This document shows positions 45,627 to 54,839 of a stretch of DNA of 64,000 nucleotides, in pieces; position 1 is the first letter of the stretch; each line of letters starts with the position of its first letter. The stretch comes from Haloarcula hispanica ATCC 33960. GTDB taxonomy: Archaea > Halobacteriota > Halobacteria > Halobacteriales > Haloarculaceae. Below the pieces are notes generated by a model. That model was not told where the DNA came from, did no database searches, and worked only from the letters and a program-made list of their open reading frames with translations. The DNA lies in contig NC_015944.1 of assembly GCF_000223905.1 (NCBI RefSeq), forward strand, positions 341,817 through 405,816. The letters run 5' to 3'. Position numbers and translations under genes: made by a program.

Positions 45627-45712
45627 CTATAGTAGCCATTGAAAATCAATGCACACCTGATCGGACGACGGCAGTGCGATCAGTGTGTACATCGTTTCAA
45701 TTGTTACTATAG
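45627..45712 (+). mobile_element. 86-bp palindromic MITE, copy B
   Basis: Bounded by CTATAG at 45627-45632 and 45707-45712. Same sequence family as copies A and C (CTATAGTAGCCATTGAAAAT at one arm). It sits flush against the stop codon of the GT4 gene and 65 bp before the end of the DUF1616 gene, so it could act as a terminator hairpin between convergent genes. Confidence 0.85.
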
Positions 45713-45776
45713 CTCCAGTCGATACCATCCATCAGAACTGTCCAAAACCTACTCCCAGACTCCTGTCGTTGTTAGC

Positions 45777-46712
45777 TCACGTTACGTCGACCCAAATGTG
45801 AGCCTCGCGGTACGCGTTCTCAGCTGTGGGTTGATCCGGCTGACTTCCCCTGTACAACAAATACGTCAACCGCAGGCGCTCGCCCTCCAGTACCGGCGTC
45901 ACCGTGTGACGCTGCAGCCAGCGGTCTCCAGCCGCTGTCCGGTTGCTGTAAGTATCGAGACGTATGCGCTCGATGACCTCGCCTGTCGGCGCGGTTCTGG
46001 CCATCTGCACGACGACGACGTACTCGGTTGTCTCCATCTCGTGATTCGTGACGGTGAAGTACATCTGTTCGGGCTCGCCCAACGCGATCTGCTCCGGATA
46101 CCCGCTTGCCTCCAGATCCCCTGTCTCATTCTCGGTCAGCAGCCCGAATTCTGTGTACGCTTCGCCACGCTGTGGCTGAGCCGCGACCAGCGCCACGCTG
46201 GCAAACGTCACGAGGATCGCCACACCGACAACTACGGTCCCCAGCTGGACTCCCTCCCCATCGGAACCACCGCTGGCCGCTCGTGAGTTTCCGAAGGGCA
46301 TCGAGGTCTGGCTCAGGCCCGTCTGTGTCCTTTTGTAGCGCCGATACCACGCGATTCCGGTTGCCACAACAGTTACGATAGCAAGGGCAGTGACAACCGG
46401 AGTCGGGCGAATCGGCCAGGGCGTGAACTCAAGATTGACTCCGACGATAATTGCCAAACAGATACTTGCTACAACCGAGTACAGCATCCGTTCTGTGGTA
46501 ATCAGCCGGTGGTGTTCATCCTCCGGGTTCCGAATTGGAAAAAGGGCCGCGACTACAGCATAGCCCGGGACGAACAGCAAGAAGGGTAACGCGATGGCCG
46601 TGAGGAGCACCCCTTCAAGAGACGACAGCGTTGCGAAGAGTACAACCGCTGTGTACCCCACGGTAACAAGCAAATCGACAGTCGCTGGCGAAGTATCCGA
46701 CCACCTGCCCAT
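45777..46712 (-). CDS. DUF1616-family membrane protein
   Basis: A 311-residue protein with four N-terminal membrane helices (TVDLLVTVGYTAVVLFATL, LLTAIALPFLLFVPGYAVVA, MLYSVVASICLAIIVGVNL and PVVTALAIVTVVATGIAWY). A basic loop precedes a fifth helix (VQLGTVVVGVAILVTFASVA). A beta-rich extracytoplasmic domain follows at about 180-311. This layout is that of DUF1616 proteins, which are often found in haloarchaeal surface-glycan clusters. Function unknown. Confidence 0.8.
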   Translation of the reverse strand: MGRWSDTSPATVDLLVTVGYTAVVLFATLSSLEGVLLTAIALPFLLFVPGYAVVAALFPIRNPEDEHHRLITTERMLYSVVASICLAIIVGVNLEFTPWPIRPTPVVTALAIVTVVATGIAWYRRYKRTQTGLSQTSMPFGNSRAASGGSDGEGVQLGTVVVGVAILVTFASVALVAAQPQRGEAYTEFGLLTENETGDLEASGYPEQIALGEPEQMYFTVTNHEMETTEYVVVVQMARTAPTGEVIERIRLDTYSNRTAAGDRWLQRHTVTPVLEGERLRLTYLLYRGSQPDQPTAENAYREAHIWVDVT

Positions 46713-46814
46713 AAGTTCCGCTCACGCCTACGCCATGATAAGTAAAAACTTCATAACGGTCATTGACGGTGTCGAATGTGGTGTCAAAGAACGATATCCA
46801 ACCATTCGGAGTGA

Positions 46815-47657
46815 TCACTCTGATTCTGTTCGGGAGAGATACTTTTGCTGTAACCGCCAGACGTACCCACGAAGTAACAGAATCGATAGCTTCGGAATGA
46901 ACGAGCCATATCGAATCCCGCTCGACTCGTCGCCGTAGAGTGCTTCCATCGGTACGTCCTGAACAGTCATCCCATTCGCATCTAAGTGAATTAGCATATC
47001 GTTCAGAAATCCGTAGTCGTCAAACAGATCGTTCAGCGAGAGCTGGTCAAGCGCCGTCGCGGAAATCGCGGTGTATCCGTTCTGTGGGTCGCGCATTTGC
47101 CAGTGTCCGCTCGCGATCTTGGTCAGCATCGTGAGGAGCGCATTCCCGAACAGCCGCCAGTTGGACATCTGAGTACAGTGGCGTCGCGATATGAGGCGGT
47201 TGCCTTTCGCGTAATCCGCATCCCCCTCAACGACTGGGTCGAGTATCTCATCAAGGATGTTCGGGTCCATCTGGCCGTCGCCATCAAGGACTGCAACCGT
47301 ATCCATGCCGCTCATAAGCGCTAGCTCGTATCCGGTTTGTACGGCAGCCCCGCGACCGCCGTTAGTCTGATGACGGACTGGGACGATCCGCTTATCGAGA
47401 AACGTCTGGCTTTCAGAGACCATTGTCCCGGCCCCGTCGGCGACAACTATTTGTTGTGCGGAGTCCCCGGTCACACTTGCGGGTTTCACCTCAGTATCCA
47501 CGTATTCCTTGATTTCGGTCCATGTGCCATCTGTCGAGCAGTCGTCGATAACGAACACCTGATCGACGTACTCCGGAAGTGAGTCGATGACCTCACCGAT
47601 GAACCCCTCTTCGTTGTGTGCCGGAACGACGACACCGACGGTAGAGCCTTTATACAC
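46815..47657 (-). CDS. Family 2 glycosyltransferase (dolichyl-phosphate sugar synthase-like)
   Basis: A 280-residue GT-A enzyme that begins YKGSTVGVVVPAHNEEGFIG and VFVIDDCSTDGTW (~residue 36), a form shared with dolichyl-phosphate mannose/glucose synthases. It continues NGGRGAAVQTGYELALM and VAVLDGDGQMDPN (DxD metal site, ~115-130), then WRLFGNALLTMLTKIAS (membrane-associating helix, ~170). It probably loads a sugar onto dolichyl phosphate for the flippase and membrane transferases. 102 bp upstream of the DUF1616 gene on the minus strand. Confidence 0.88.
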   Translation of the reverse strand: MYKGSTVGVVVPAHNEEGFIGEVIDSLPEYVDQVFVIDDCSTDGTWTEIKEYVDTEVKPASVTGDSAQQIVVADGAGTMVSESQTFLDKRIVPVRHQTNGGRGAAVQTGYELALMSGMDTVAVLDGDGQMDPNILDEILDPVVEGDADYAKGNRLISRRHCTQMSNWRLFGNALLTMLTKIASGHWQMRDPQNGYTAISATALDQLSLNDLFDDYGFLNDMLIHLDANGMTVQDVPMEALYGDESSGIRYGSFIPKLSILLLRGYVWRLQQKYLSRTESE

Positions 47658-47991
47658 TCTATGTCCCCCCTGTTGGTGAGTGGAGTGAGTCCGCTACGGT
47701 ACGCACAGAGTTACCGAAAAGGGAGCTACTCATCCCGGGTCGGCTTTCATGCCAGACCCACGCGCCAATAGCAACCTCTGATTCAGTGATAGTCATGGTA
47801 GGTCGTAGGGCCGCTCACCGGCCACCAATAGGGCCCTCTCTGTCACCATGTTGGGCAAATCGGTCTATTGTTATTCCTTACTTTCCAGGGTTAGCGGTCA
47901 TATACAGTGGACTGTCGGATCGATAAATATCTCGTTAGACCGATTCGGAAAAGCGCCCACGTACGGCGATTACTACTGTTAGAGGGAGTGG
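47658..47991 (+). other. Intergenic region without a gene
   Basis: About 330 bp between two minus-strand genes. No credible frame or hairpin beyond short chance ones; probably the promoter region of the GT2 gene at 47657. Confidence 0.4.
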
Positions 47992-49833
47992 TTATTCGAA
48001 TTGATCCTGATACGTCGTCCTGATGTCCGCCTGGCGACTAGCGGTTAGGTTCTCGTACGACTTCCCGTACGTGTCGTTGGCCAGTTCGTCCCAAGATTCG
48101 ATTCGGTCACCGGAGTCAGTCTGGAACTGTGCATCGAAGTCCGCTTCGACCTTCTGTTGGGTTTCGATTTCTAGTCCTGTGAAATTAAACTTCTCCCCAG
48201 GTTTCACATCGGCACCGTACTCTTGCCGGGCGATTTCCTCACGCGTCCGCACCTCTACGGCTGCAAGGCCGTCCGCGAACGGTTGGCGTTCGTGAATCTC
48301 TTCGATCTGGCGCTTCGTTTCACCGCTCACCTCATCATAGTAGAGTCCGTACTTGTCCTGGGTTATTTCATCAAGCGAAGCGCGGTCACCATCAGAGACA
48401 CTGGTACTTCCGCCGGAACCGCTGGACCCGCCGTCTTTTGCCCATGACGGCTTGACCGACATAGCTGTTGACGCACGCGCGTCTTTTGAGTAGACGCCAT
48501 AGACGTACGTCTGCAGACTCAGTGGTTCTACGGGGTAATCCGTCGAGTCGGTTACCGTGTATTCAACCTCGAACCGAACGCGAGTCGACTCGCCGGGTGC
48601 GAGCGTGACATTTCTGTCGACTCCATAGGCTTCCGGCCGATCATCGTCATCGCTGTCGATACGATGCTGGATCGATTGAGTTCCGGTGGTTTCACCGGTG
48701 TTCGTTACGTCCGCGGAGAACACAGCCGTATCACCGACATACAGGACATTCGGTCCAGCCAAATCCGACACCTCGAAATGACTATCCTGTACCGTCATCG
48801 AGACGGTATCTATGTCGTCAGCAGTTCCAAGCGAATGGTTGTGTGTCCCGCGGCTCAAATTCGTCGTATTCACATCAATAGACACCGTTGTCGTTTCGTT
48901 GGCAGCAAGTGAAACGGTGCGCGAATAGGTAGTGTTCATGGAATCACTCCGGAGCGTGACGTTGTCGAGCCCGTCCACGTCACCAACGTTCTCGACGACT
49001 GCTGAGACATTGGCAGTTTCCCCCCTCGTTACGTTGGCCGGTGCAGTCGTATTCTGCACACGGAACGTCGCCGGTTGCTGGACGTGGAGTGTTCCGGTCG
49101 TTGTCGTGTTTTCGGTGGCGACCCTGTATTGGTATCCGCCAGGCTCCAGATCAGCAGTTCGGACCGTGGCAGTGCTCATCTGGCTCTGGCCGCCCGCAAG
49201 CGAGTGGACGCTCTCATTCAGCGTTTCAGCATCGGAGTACTGGCCGTTTTGGTCTGCATCGACAGCGATTTGCACTGTCTGGACGCCACGATATGCACCG
49301 ACATTGGTCAGGTTTGCTCGGATGGAGGCGTTGGTTCCACGGACGATTGTAGCGTTTTCAGTGGTATCAGCGAGGACAAACGTAGGCGGGGTGAGGACAG
49401 CCACATTCCCAGTTGACTCCGGGGCCGATGACTCACCGACGGCAACGGCGTACGTGTATTCCCCGGGACTGATTTGATCAGGTTCGACAGCGAACGTCAC
49501 GTCCGCCGGTTCTGCAGCCGAAACCTTGACTTGTTTTGTTGCTACCGTTTCAGGAGACTGTCCGTCCCTGTTCAATCGTAGCGCTACTTGTTGTGTTGTC
49601 GTTTCCGACCCCGCGTTTGTGATTTGAAGTTGCACACGCAACGGCTCATTCGGCCGAATTTCGGTCGGAGACTGCACAGTGCGTATCTCCAGTTCGTCCT
49701 CGCTCACAGTGGTCTCCGTATCGGCCGGTCCATCGGCGAAACCACCGATTCCAAGCCCTAACGTAGCACCTCCAATGAGTAACAGTCCAGCGACGCACCC
49801 AATCAGTAACTTTCCGTAGCCTATGGACAACAT
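47992..49833 (-). CDS. Exported surface protein with CARDB-like repeats and helical C-terminal repeats
   Basis: The 613-residue protein has a signal or anchor helix (LLIGCVAGLLLIGGATLGLG, residues ~9-28). Four beta-sandwich modules of ~100 residues follow (about 45-140, 145-250, 255-345, 350-460), each with N(V/A)G or NTG motifs (NAGSETTTQ, NVGAYRGVQ, NVGDVDGLD, NTGETTGTQ), typical of CARDB/cell-adhesion modules. After a Ser/Gly linker (~470) the last 130 residues hold three similar helical repeats with a conserved 'YG' (QDKYGLYY, RQEYGADV, NDTYGKSY). Many N-x-T/S sites suggest heavy glycosylation, fitting the glycan cluster. Confidence 0.8.
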   Translation of the reverse strand: MLSIGYGKLLIGCVAGLLLIGGATLGLGIGGFADGPADTETTVSEDELEIRTVQSPTEIRPNEPLRVQLQITNAGSETTTQQVALRLNRDGQSPETVATKQVKVSAAEPADVTFAVEPDQISPGEYTYAVAVGESSAPESTGNVAVLTPPTFVLADTTENATIVRGTNASIRANLTNVGAYRGVQTVQIAVDADQNGQYSDAETLNESVHSLAGGQSQMSTATVRTADLEPGGYQYRVATENTTTTGTLHVQQPATFRVQNTTAPANVTRGETANVSAVVENVGDVDGLDNVTLRSDSMNTTYSRTVSLAANETTTVSIDVNTTNLSRGTHNHSLGTADDIDTVSMTVQDSHFEVSDLAGPNVLYVGDTAVFSADVTNTGETTGTQSIQHRIDSDDDDRPEAYGVDRNVTLAPGESTRVRFEVEYTVTDSTDYPVEPLSLQTYVYGVYSKDARASTAMSVKPSWAKDGGSSGSGGSTSVSDGDRASLDEITQDKYGLYYDEVSGETKRQIEEIHERQPFADGLAAVEVRTREEIARQEYGADVKPGEKFNFTGLEIETQQKVEADFDAQFQTDSGDRIESWDELANDTYGKSYENLTASRQADIRTTYQDQFE

Positions 49834-50233
49834 GCGTACGCAGGTATGTTACAAATCATTATTGTTACGGCTGCTATACCCACCGGTAGACACTCTTTGC
49901 ATTCAATATCGAAAAGCGGGTTTCTACAGGTAGGTTTCAGAATGGGTAGCAGACGTTTACCACCAGACACGTTCCCCAAAGTGGAGCTTTCAGCCATAGT
50001 CGTAGTGAGTCGATACCGTTCGTCGGCGTCTCAATTATGCGACTACCGTTAGCTGAATCTATGAAAAACACACCATCTTGTGATCTAATACCGGAGTTGG
50101 TGTAATGGAATAGGTTATACGCGAGATACCCACATCAAATTACAAGTTCAATTCGAATCGAAAACAGGGAGAGAGATAGTTCTAAGTCCACGCGCTTGTG
50201 CAATTCTATCAGTTCGCGGCCGAGACGCGACAG
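49834..50233 (+). other. Intergenic region without a gene
   Basis: About 400 bp. It includes the promoter of the CARDB gene (rightward limit) and the 3' end of the next gene. No credible coding frame. Confidence 0.4.
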
Positions 50234-50515
50234 TTACGCCATGTTCTTCCGTTCGATTGTTTCCCAAATATCGACACCCTTCTCAGTGATGTCGTACACG
50301 CGGCCTTTCTTCCGATCTTCCGAAACTAATAGGTCGACCAGTTCCGACTCACGGAGTTCCTGCAGGGCGCGCGATACGTGAGCAATGCTCATTTCCCTGT
50401 CGTCCGCAATTAACGACGGTGTCGCAGGGCCTTCTGACAACCGGCGGAGAGTCTCGACTCGATACCGTGAACTGATTACGTAGCTCACTTCGTCCCACTG
50501 ATCAAAGTCTGCCAT
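50234..50515 (-). CDS. MarR/ArsR-like winged-helix regulator (93 aa)
   Basis: A 93-residue DNA-binding protein: YVISSRYRVETLRRLSEGPA, then SLIADDREMSIAHVSRALQE (HTH with recognition helix) and LVDLLVSEDRKKGRVYDI (wing), ending in a short helix. It is of the PadR/MarR-like small regulator type found widely in haloarchaea. It starts 5 bp after the end of the 39-codon gene upstream, so the two are probably one transcript. Confidence 0.82.
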   Translation of the reverse strand: MADFDQWDEVSYVISSRYRVETLRRLSEGPATPSLIADDREMSIAHVSRALQELRESELVDLLVSEDRKKGRVYDITEKGVDIWETIERKNMA

Positions 50516-50520
50516 CGTAT

Positions 50521-50640
50521 CTATTCGTATGCACGAGTGTACCAGCTACCTTCTTTGGACACAAACTCGTGTACAGTGATATTCCATGTGCCTGTGGTTA
50601 ATTGTTTCGCTCGTGTCTCTTGGTCTCGCTTCGTAGCCAT
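50521..50640 (-). CDS. Possible small protein upstream of the HTH regulator (39 aa)
   Basis: ATG 50640 opens 39 codons: MATKRDQETRAKQLTTGTWN then ITVHEFVSKEGSWYTRAYE. It is charged and has plausible beta-strands. The stop falls 5 bp before the HTH start. A longer frame reaching 50904 is open, but its extra part has non-haloarchaeal composition. A 13-bp palindrome CATACT-G-AGTATG at 50665-50677, 25 bp upstream, could be the operator for the pair. Confidence 0.4.
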   Translation of the reverse strand: MATKRDQETRAKQLTTGTWNITVHEFVSKEGSWYTRAYE

Positions 50641-51305
50641 ACACGATTCCGGTTGAGTACCCTGCATACTGAGTATGTGGTGAGTAATATCGTTCTTCCG
50701 CTCAATTCGAATAACACGCATTTCATCTACGTGTTTGGCAATCAGGCGACAACCGATCAACAACAGATACCGTGGAGATCGTAAGGCTCCAATTCCCGAC
50801 GGGAACCCAGAAGGGCATCTTATCGGGGACTGCGTTCCTGCAGGGACCTCTCTGCGGTCCAGATAGCTGTTCAATTGACACTGATAAGATTGCGTTACTT
50901 GCATGACCGATAGAAACGGCCGATATACGCTACGATTTACCCTGGGCGATTTCGAGAAAGTGAGTAACGTGTAACCGTAACAGGGGGCCGTCTCAGCGTT
51001 TTTACGGGTAGTCTACGTATTTTGCGTATCTCAACACACACTGTAGCGGACATTTATTATGGATCACCGAAAATTGATTCAAAGAACGCTGTTACTCCCG
51101 GAATACCCAAACAACTACTGACTACCCCGGCGGTAATCAAAGGAAAATTATCTAATCGATTACATAACAAAGTATTAAGTGGCAAGGTGATGTTGATTTG
51201 AAATGCTGGCTGACAGCGTAACGCTCCGTCGATACAGCCGGGGGGCTGTGTGAGCACGATTCCAGACGGGTGGACGATGTCGCAGCACACAGGAAGTGGG
51301 TAAAT
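50641..51305 (+). other. Intergenic region
   Basis: About 660 bp between divergent genes. Apart from the palindrome at 50665-50677 there is only AT-rich sequence with no credible coding frame. A TTTATTAT stretch near 51051-51058 could be a TATA box, but it lies far from the next start. Confidence 0.35.
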
Positions 51306-51941
51306 ATGGGAGTCAAAGACACCGCACAAACGAAAGCAGAACCGAATAATAAACTAAGCGACGAATCTGTCCCATCGCCAAAAGGGAAAGAAAGCAGTGC
51401 GGACCAAGCGACGTCACAGGAGCAGGACGACTCAGGTGCATCTCTAGACGTTATTTTTGAAATACTGAAAAACAGCCGCCGCAGAGAGGTCCTCCACTTT
51501 CTTCGAGAACGAGGCGAACAGGTCTCTCTTGGAGAACTCGCAGAACACGTCGCGGCCATCGAGAACGAGACCACAACTGATGCGTTGACATCAAGTGAGC
51601 GCAAGCGCGTGTATGTAGGACTGTACCAGTGCCATCTCCCGAAGATGGACGACATCGGTGTCGTCGATTTTAACCAAGACCGAGGGCATATAACCCTTAC
51701 CGAGAAGGCTGACGACTTCGAAAAGTACCTCAACCGCACTGAAGGAGAGGCGGAGGGCCGACAGTGGTATCAGTATTACGCGGCCGTCACGGTGCTCGGT
51801 GCGATGGTCCTAGCCGCCTCTGTCGCCTTCTCACTTCCCGGGAGCATAGTTTTAGGTTTGTTCTCCCTGGTAGTGGGTGTTGCAGGCGCATGTTCGGTGT
51901 ATCACTGGTCAGTTGAGCGCGAAGAGCTGGACAGCGAGTAG
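51306..51941 (+). CDS. Membrane-anchored HTH protein (DUF7344-like)
   Basis: A 211-residue protein with a disordered acidic N-terminus (~1-45), then a winged helix at ~47-145 (IFEILKNSRRREVLHFLRER, LGELAEHVAAIENETT, RKRVYVGLYQCHLPKMDDIG, VVDFNQDRGHITLTEKAD). Two membrane helices follow at ~158-200. It is clearly the same family as the 21069-21623 gene (KRVYVSLYQTH versus KRVYVGLYQCH). ATG 51306 is preferred over an earlier frame. Regulatory role unknown. Confidence 0.85.
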   Translation: MGVKDTAQTKAEPNNKLSDESVPSPKGKESSADQATSQEQDDSGASLDVIFEILKNSRRREVLHFLRERGEQVSLGELAEHVAAIENETTTDALTSSERKRVYVGLYQCHLPKMDDIGVVDFNQDRGHITLTEKADDFEKYLNRTEGEAEGRQWYQYYAAVTVLGAMVLAASVAFSLPGSIVLGLFSLVVGVAGACSVYHWSVEREELDSE

Positions 51942-52000
51942 CCCGATAAGAACGGTTTGGTTCCGCGCGCAGTTTTTACACAGTACGCGTCACGAGTAGG

Positions 52001-53146
52001 CTATCCAGAGCGATACACTTCGTCGCCGGCAACATATGTTCGTGCTATCGATGGAACCGGGTCTGGATCGACGATAATCAGATCGGCCCTTGCTCCACAC
52101 TCCAATCGGCCGCGGTCGTACAGGCCGGCAGCGGCAGCTGGTGCAGTAGAGACACGTAACACCCGGTCTTTGAGAGGGTCACCGTTTTCGATGAAAACAG
52201 AGCTAAGCAGTGATTGCGGACGAAAGTCGCTACAGAGAATGTCGACAACACCGTCTTTGATTGCCTGAGACGCATCGGGCCCGTCCCACAGACTCCCACC
52301 GCGAACCACATTCGGCGCACCCATCGCAACGGCCAAGTTTAACTCGGTTGCACGCTGCGCAACACGGTGGGAGAGCGGATACTCACTTATGTCTACCCCG
52401 ATAGCAGCGGCGTTGTCCACGCTCGAAACGGTTTCATCGTCGTGTGAGGCGACTGGGATATTTCTATTGCTTGCTAGCTCTGTAATCTCTCGTGCGCGCG
52501 AGATTACTTCTGTTTCGGAGACACCATTGCGGCGTGTTTCGAGGGTCTGAAGGCTTGACTCTGAGACCCCGTCCGGAAGATTATAGCGTTGTGTAAGTGT
52601 ATTTTCGCCAGCGAACTGGCCCGTTCCGGGAATGTGTGAGACAAGGGAGACGAGATCTCCCCCTGATTGGATTTCTTGCGAGACGGCGTCGACAGCCGTT
52701 TCGTTGGTGAGTTCACACCGCATATGGAGTCTGTTATCGACCCTGGCGCCGGTTTCGCAGTTGAAATCCCGGATATGCTCGGCCAAGCGACGGGCTAATT
52801 CGATACTCCGGTTATTATCTGGGACGTCTTCGAACGCAATGGCATGATACTTTGTCGTAACTCCCGCGCTGGCATTGGCAATATCACATCGGTCCAGAGC
52901 GACAGTCGTGTTGACGCGCTCACCAGCTCTCGGAAAGAGGTGCCGTTCGATATCATCACCGTGAAGATCAACCAATCCAGGTAGGACATACTTCCCCGTC
53001 GCATCAATGTCCGGGGAGTCATGAGATTCTGCTTCCACCGAGACTATTTTTCCATCAGAGAATACTATTGTCCCGTTCTCAATTTCGCTGGTCGGCGTAA
53101 CAACAGTTCCTCCCGAGATTAATGTTCGATTTGCATTATTTTTCAT
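52001..53146 (-). CDS. phnM: PhnM-type amidohydrolase, stand-alone
   Basis: This 381-residue amidohydrolase is of the PhnM family. The chain shows VLPGLVDLHGDDIERHLFPR (metal ligands HGDD, ~residues 56-75), FNCETGARVDNRLHMRCELT, VASHDDETV and MGAPNVVRGGS. PhnM cleaves the pyrophosphate of 5-triphospho-ribose-1-methylphosphonate in the C-P lyase route. No other phn genes lie in the window, so it either works with distant genes or has another role. It stands isolated between AT-rich regions. A PhnM-only protein could alternatively act on other nucleotide substrates. Confidence 0.87.
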   Translation of the reverse strand: MKNNANRTLISGGTVVTPTSEIENGTIVFSDGKIVSVEAESHDSPDIDATGKYVLPGLVDLHGDDIERHLFPRAGERVNTTVALDRCDIANASAGVTTKYHAIAFEDVPDNNRSIELARRLAEHIRDFNCETGARVDNRLHMRCELTNETAVDAVSQEIQSGGDLVSLVSHIPGTGQFAGENTLTQRYNLPDGVSESSLQTLETRRNGVSETEVISRAREITELASNRNIPVASHDDETVSSVDNAAAIGVDISEYPLSHRVAQRATELNLAVAMGAPNVVRGGSLWDGPDASQAIKDGVVDILCSDFRPQSLLSSVFIENGDPLKDRVLRVSTAPAAAAGLYDRGRLECGARADLIIVDPDPVPSIARTYVAGDEVYRSG

Positions 53147-53768
53147 TCAGCTTGGCACCCTGTAAGATTTTCCAATGTGTTTACAATCTACTTCCCAAAA
53201 CATGAATATGCGCTTACTACGGCTATGCTACAGTCGGATATAGAGTACATATTTATGTGTAATTGACAGCCGTAGCTGTTGTGCTTAATGAGATAATGGG
53301 AGACGAGGCCGTCAATCGTCACTATCAGTTGCTAAAGACGGACCTAGAACACTCCAACAATTCTCAGGGTTTGAATAGAGCCCCAATCCAGGGGATTTAA
53401 ACCTTCACAGTGTTTCAAATAGTACATACAAATATCAGCCTAACTTAATTTCTGAGTTATGATTATATAATACCTTCATAGAGTGGACAATTTGCGGGTA
53501 ATTCTGGCGGATTCATATCCATTAGGATACACCTACCCACATAATACCGTATTAACTGTTTGAACGAGTGCGTTTGAGCAGTAATATCTTTCTATTTTTT
53601 CCATAGTGAGAAAGAGTAGAATAGCAATAGCTGAAGAAGAGAGCCAGTAGTAACAAGATTACAGCATAGTACAGTGACATACTCCGGCGACGTCACCCCA
53701 CCCACCAGCATGGTGTTTGCGTGTTCAGAAACCGAAGTTTTTAGCGTCAAGGTTTAAAACATATTTGT
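53147..53768 (+). other. AT-rich intergenic region
   Basis: About 620 bp, markedly AT-rich. A TTTTTAG box at 53738-53744, 25 bp before the ATG at 53769, fits a leaderless promoter. A 34-codon frame near 53296-53400 is open but too weak to call. Confidence 0.4.
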
Positions 53769-54839
53769 ATGAAAGACTGGATTGATACGTATAACGAGCG
53801 TGACTGGCAAACCACCACGGACGGAACGGTTCGATACGCGCTGTTAGGACTTGGCTGGTGGACAATCGACCTAGCACTTCCCGCGATTCAGGACTCTGAT
53901 CTGGGTGAAGTTACAACGCTCGTCAGCAGTTCTTCGGAGAAAGCGAAACGTCTCGCCGACGAGAACGGTGTGGACCACGGGATCAGTTACGAGGAGTTCC
54001 ACGACGGGGATGCAGCCGACAGGTTTGATGCCATCTACATCGGGACACCGAACGCCTTGCATCTGGAATACGCCGAGACAGCCGCAGAGTTAGACAAAGC
54101 GATCCTGTGCGAGAAACCGATGGAGGCAACAGTCGAACGGGCCCAGAAAATGGTTGAGGTCTGTGCGGACGCCGCTGTGCCGTTGATGATTGCCTACCGA
54201 ATGCAGACTGACCCCGCTGTTAGGCGTGCAAAAGAACTCATCGAAGACGGATTCATCGGCGAGCCAGTATCCGTATACGGAAACAATAGTCAGCCGTTGC
54301 TTGAGATGAATCCGGACACGGACCAGTGGCGGCTCGATCCGGAACTCTCAGGTTATGGCACCTCAGTGATGGATTTGGGGATTTACTCGATCAACACGAC
54401 TCGGTTTCTGCTCGACAGGGAACCACTGGCAGTGCAGTCACAGATGGATTCTCATGGGGAGGCCTTCGTCGACGTGCCTGATGAGCGCTCCGGGGCATTG
54501 CTGGCGCTGGAAGACGGTATCAAAATGGTCACGACTGATAGCCAGAACGCCCACAGTGATACGCAACTGAAAATAACTGGGACGGACGGACAGATCGAAC
54601 TCCGTCCAGCGTTCCATGGGAAAGCAAAACTCCACCTGTCCCGAAACGAGACGACAGTAACTGTCGAACACGAGAGTTTTGACGCGGAGGACGAAATGCG
54701 GGAGGAGTTCGATTACTTCGCTGACCGTGTTTTGACTGGTACTGACATTGGCCCGGACGGCCGCCACGGCCTCCAGGATATGCGAATCATCCGGGCAATT
54801 CACAAAGCCGCGGAGAGCGGCGACGTCGTCAAATTGTAA
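53769..54839 (+). CDS. gfo6: Gfo6-like D-xylose/sugar dehydrogenase
   Basis: A 356-residue NAD(P)-dependent Gfo/Idh/MocA enzyme. It opens with DWIDTYNERDWQTTTDGTVR, a haloarchaeal hallmark of the D-xylose dehydrogenase group (Gfo6/XacA), then VRYALLGLGWWTIDLALPAI (Rossmann G-x-G-x-W variant). CEKPMEATVERAQKMVEVC (EKP motif, ~115) and IAYRMQTDPAVRRAKELIEDG (~145) follow. Xylose 1-dehydrogenase starts the oxidative pentose route in haloarchaea. No other pentose pathway genes are next to it, so a different aldose is possible. Confidence 0.82.
   Translation: MKDWIDTYNERDWQTTTDGTVRYALLGLGWWTIDLALPAIQDSDLGEVTTLVSSSSEKAKRLADENGVDHGISYEEFHDGDAADRFDAIYIGTPNALHLEYAETAAELDKAILCEKPMEATVERAQKMVEVCADAAVPLMIAYRMQTDPAVRRAKELIEDGFIGEPVSVYGNNSQPLLEMNPDTDQWRLDPELSGYGTSVMDLGIYSINTTRFLLDREPLAVQSQMDSHGEAFVDVPDERSGALLALEDGIKMVTTDSQNAHSDTQLKITGTDGQIELRPAFHGKAKLHLSRNETTVTVEHESFDAEDEMREEFDYFADRVLTGTDIGPDGRHGLQDMRIIRAIHKAAESGDVVKL

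Noticed and set aside
53296..53400. 34-codon frame in the AT-rich gap before the sugar dehydrogenase
   Set aside because: Too short and without recognisable pattern; may be a decayed remnant, but nothing supports it.
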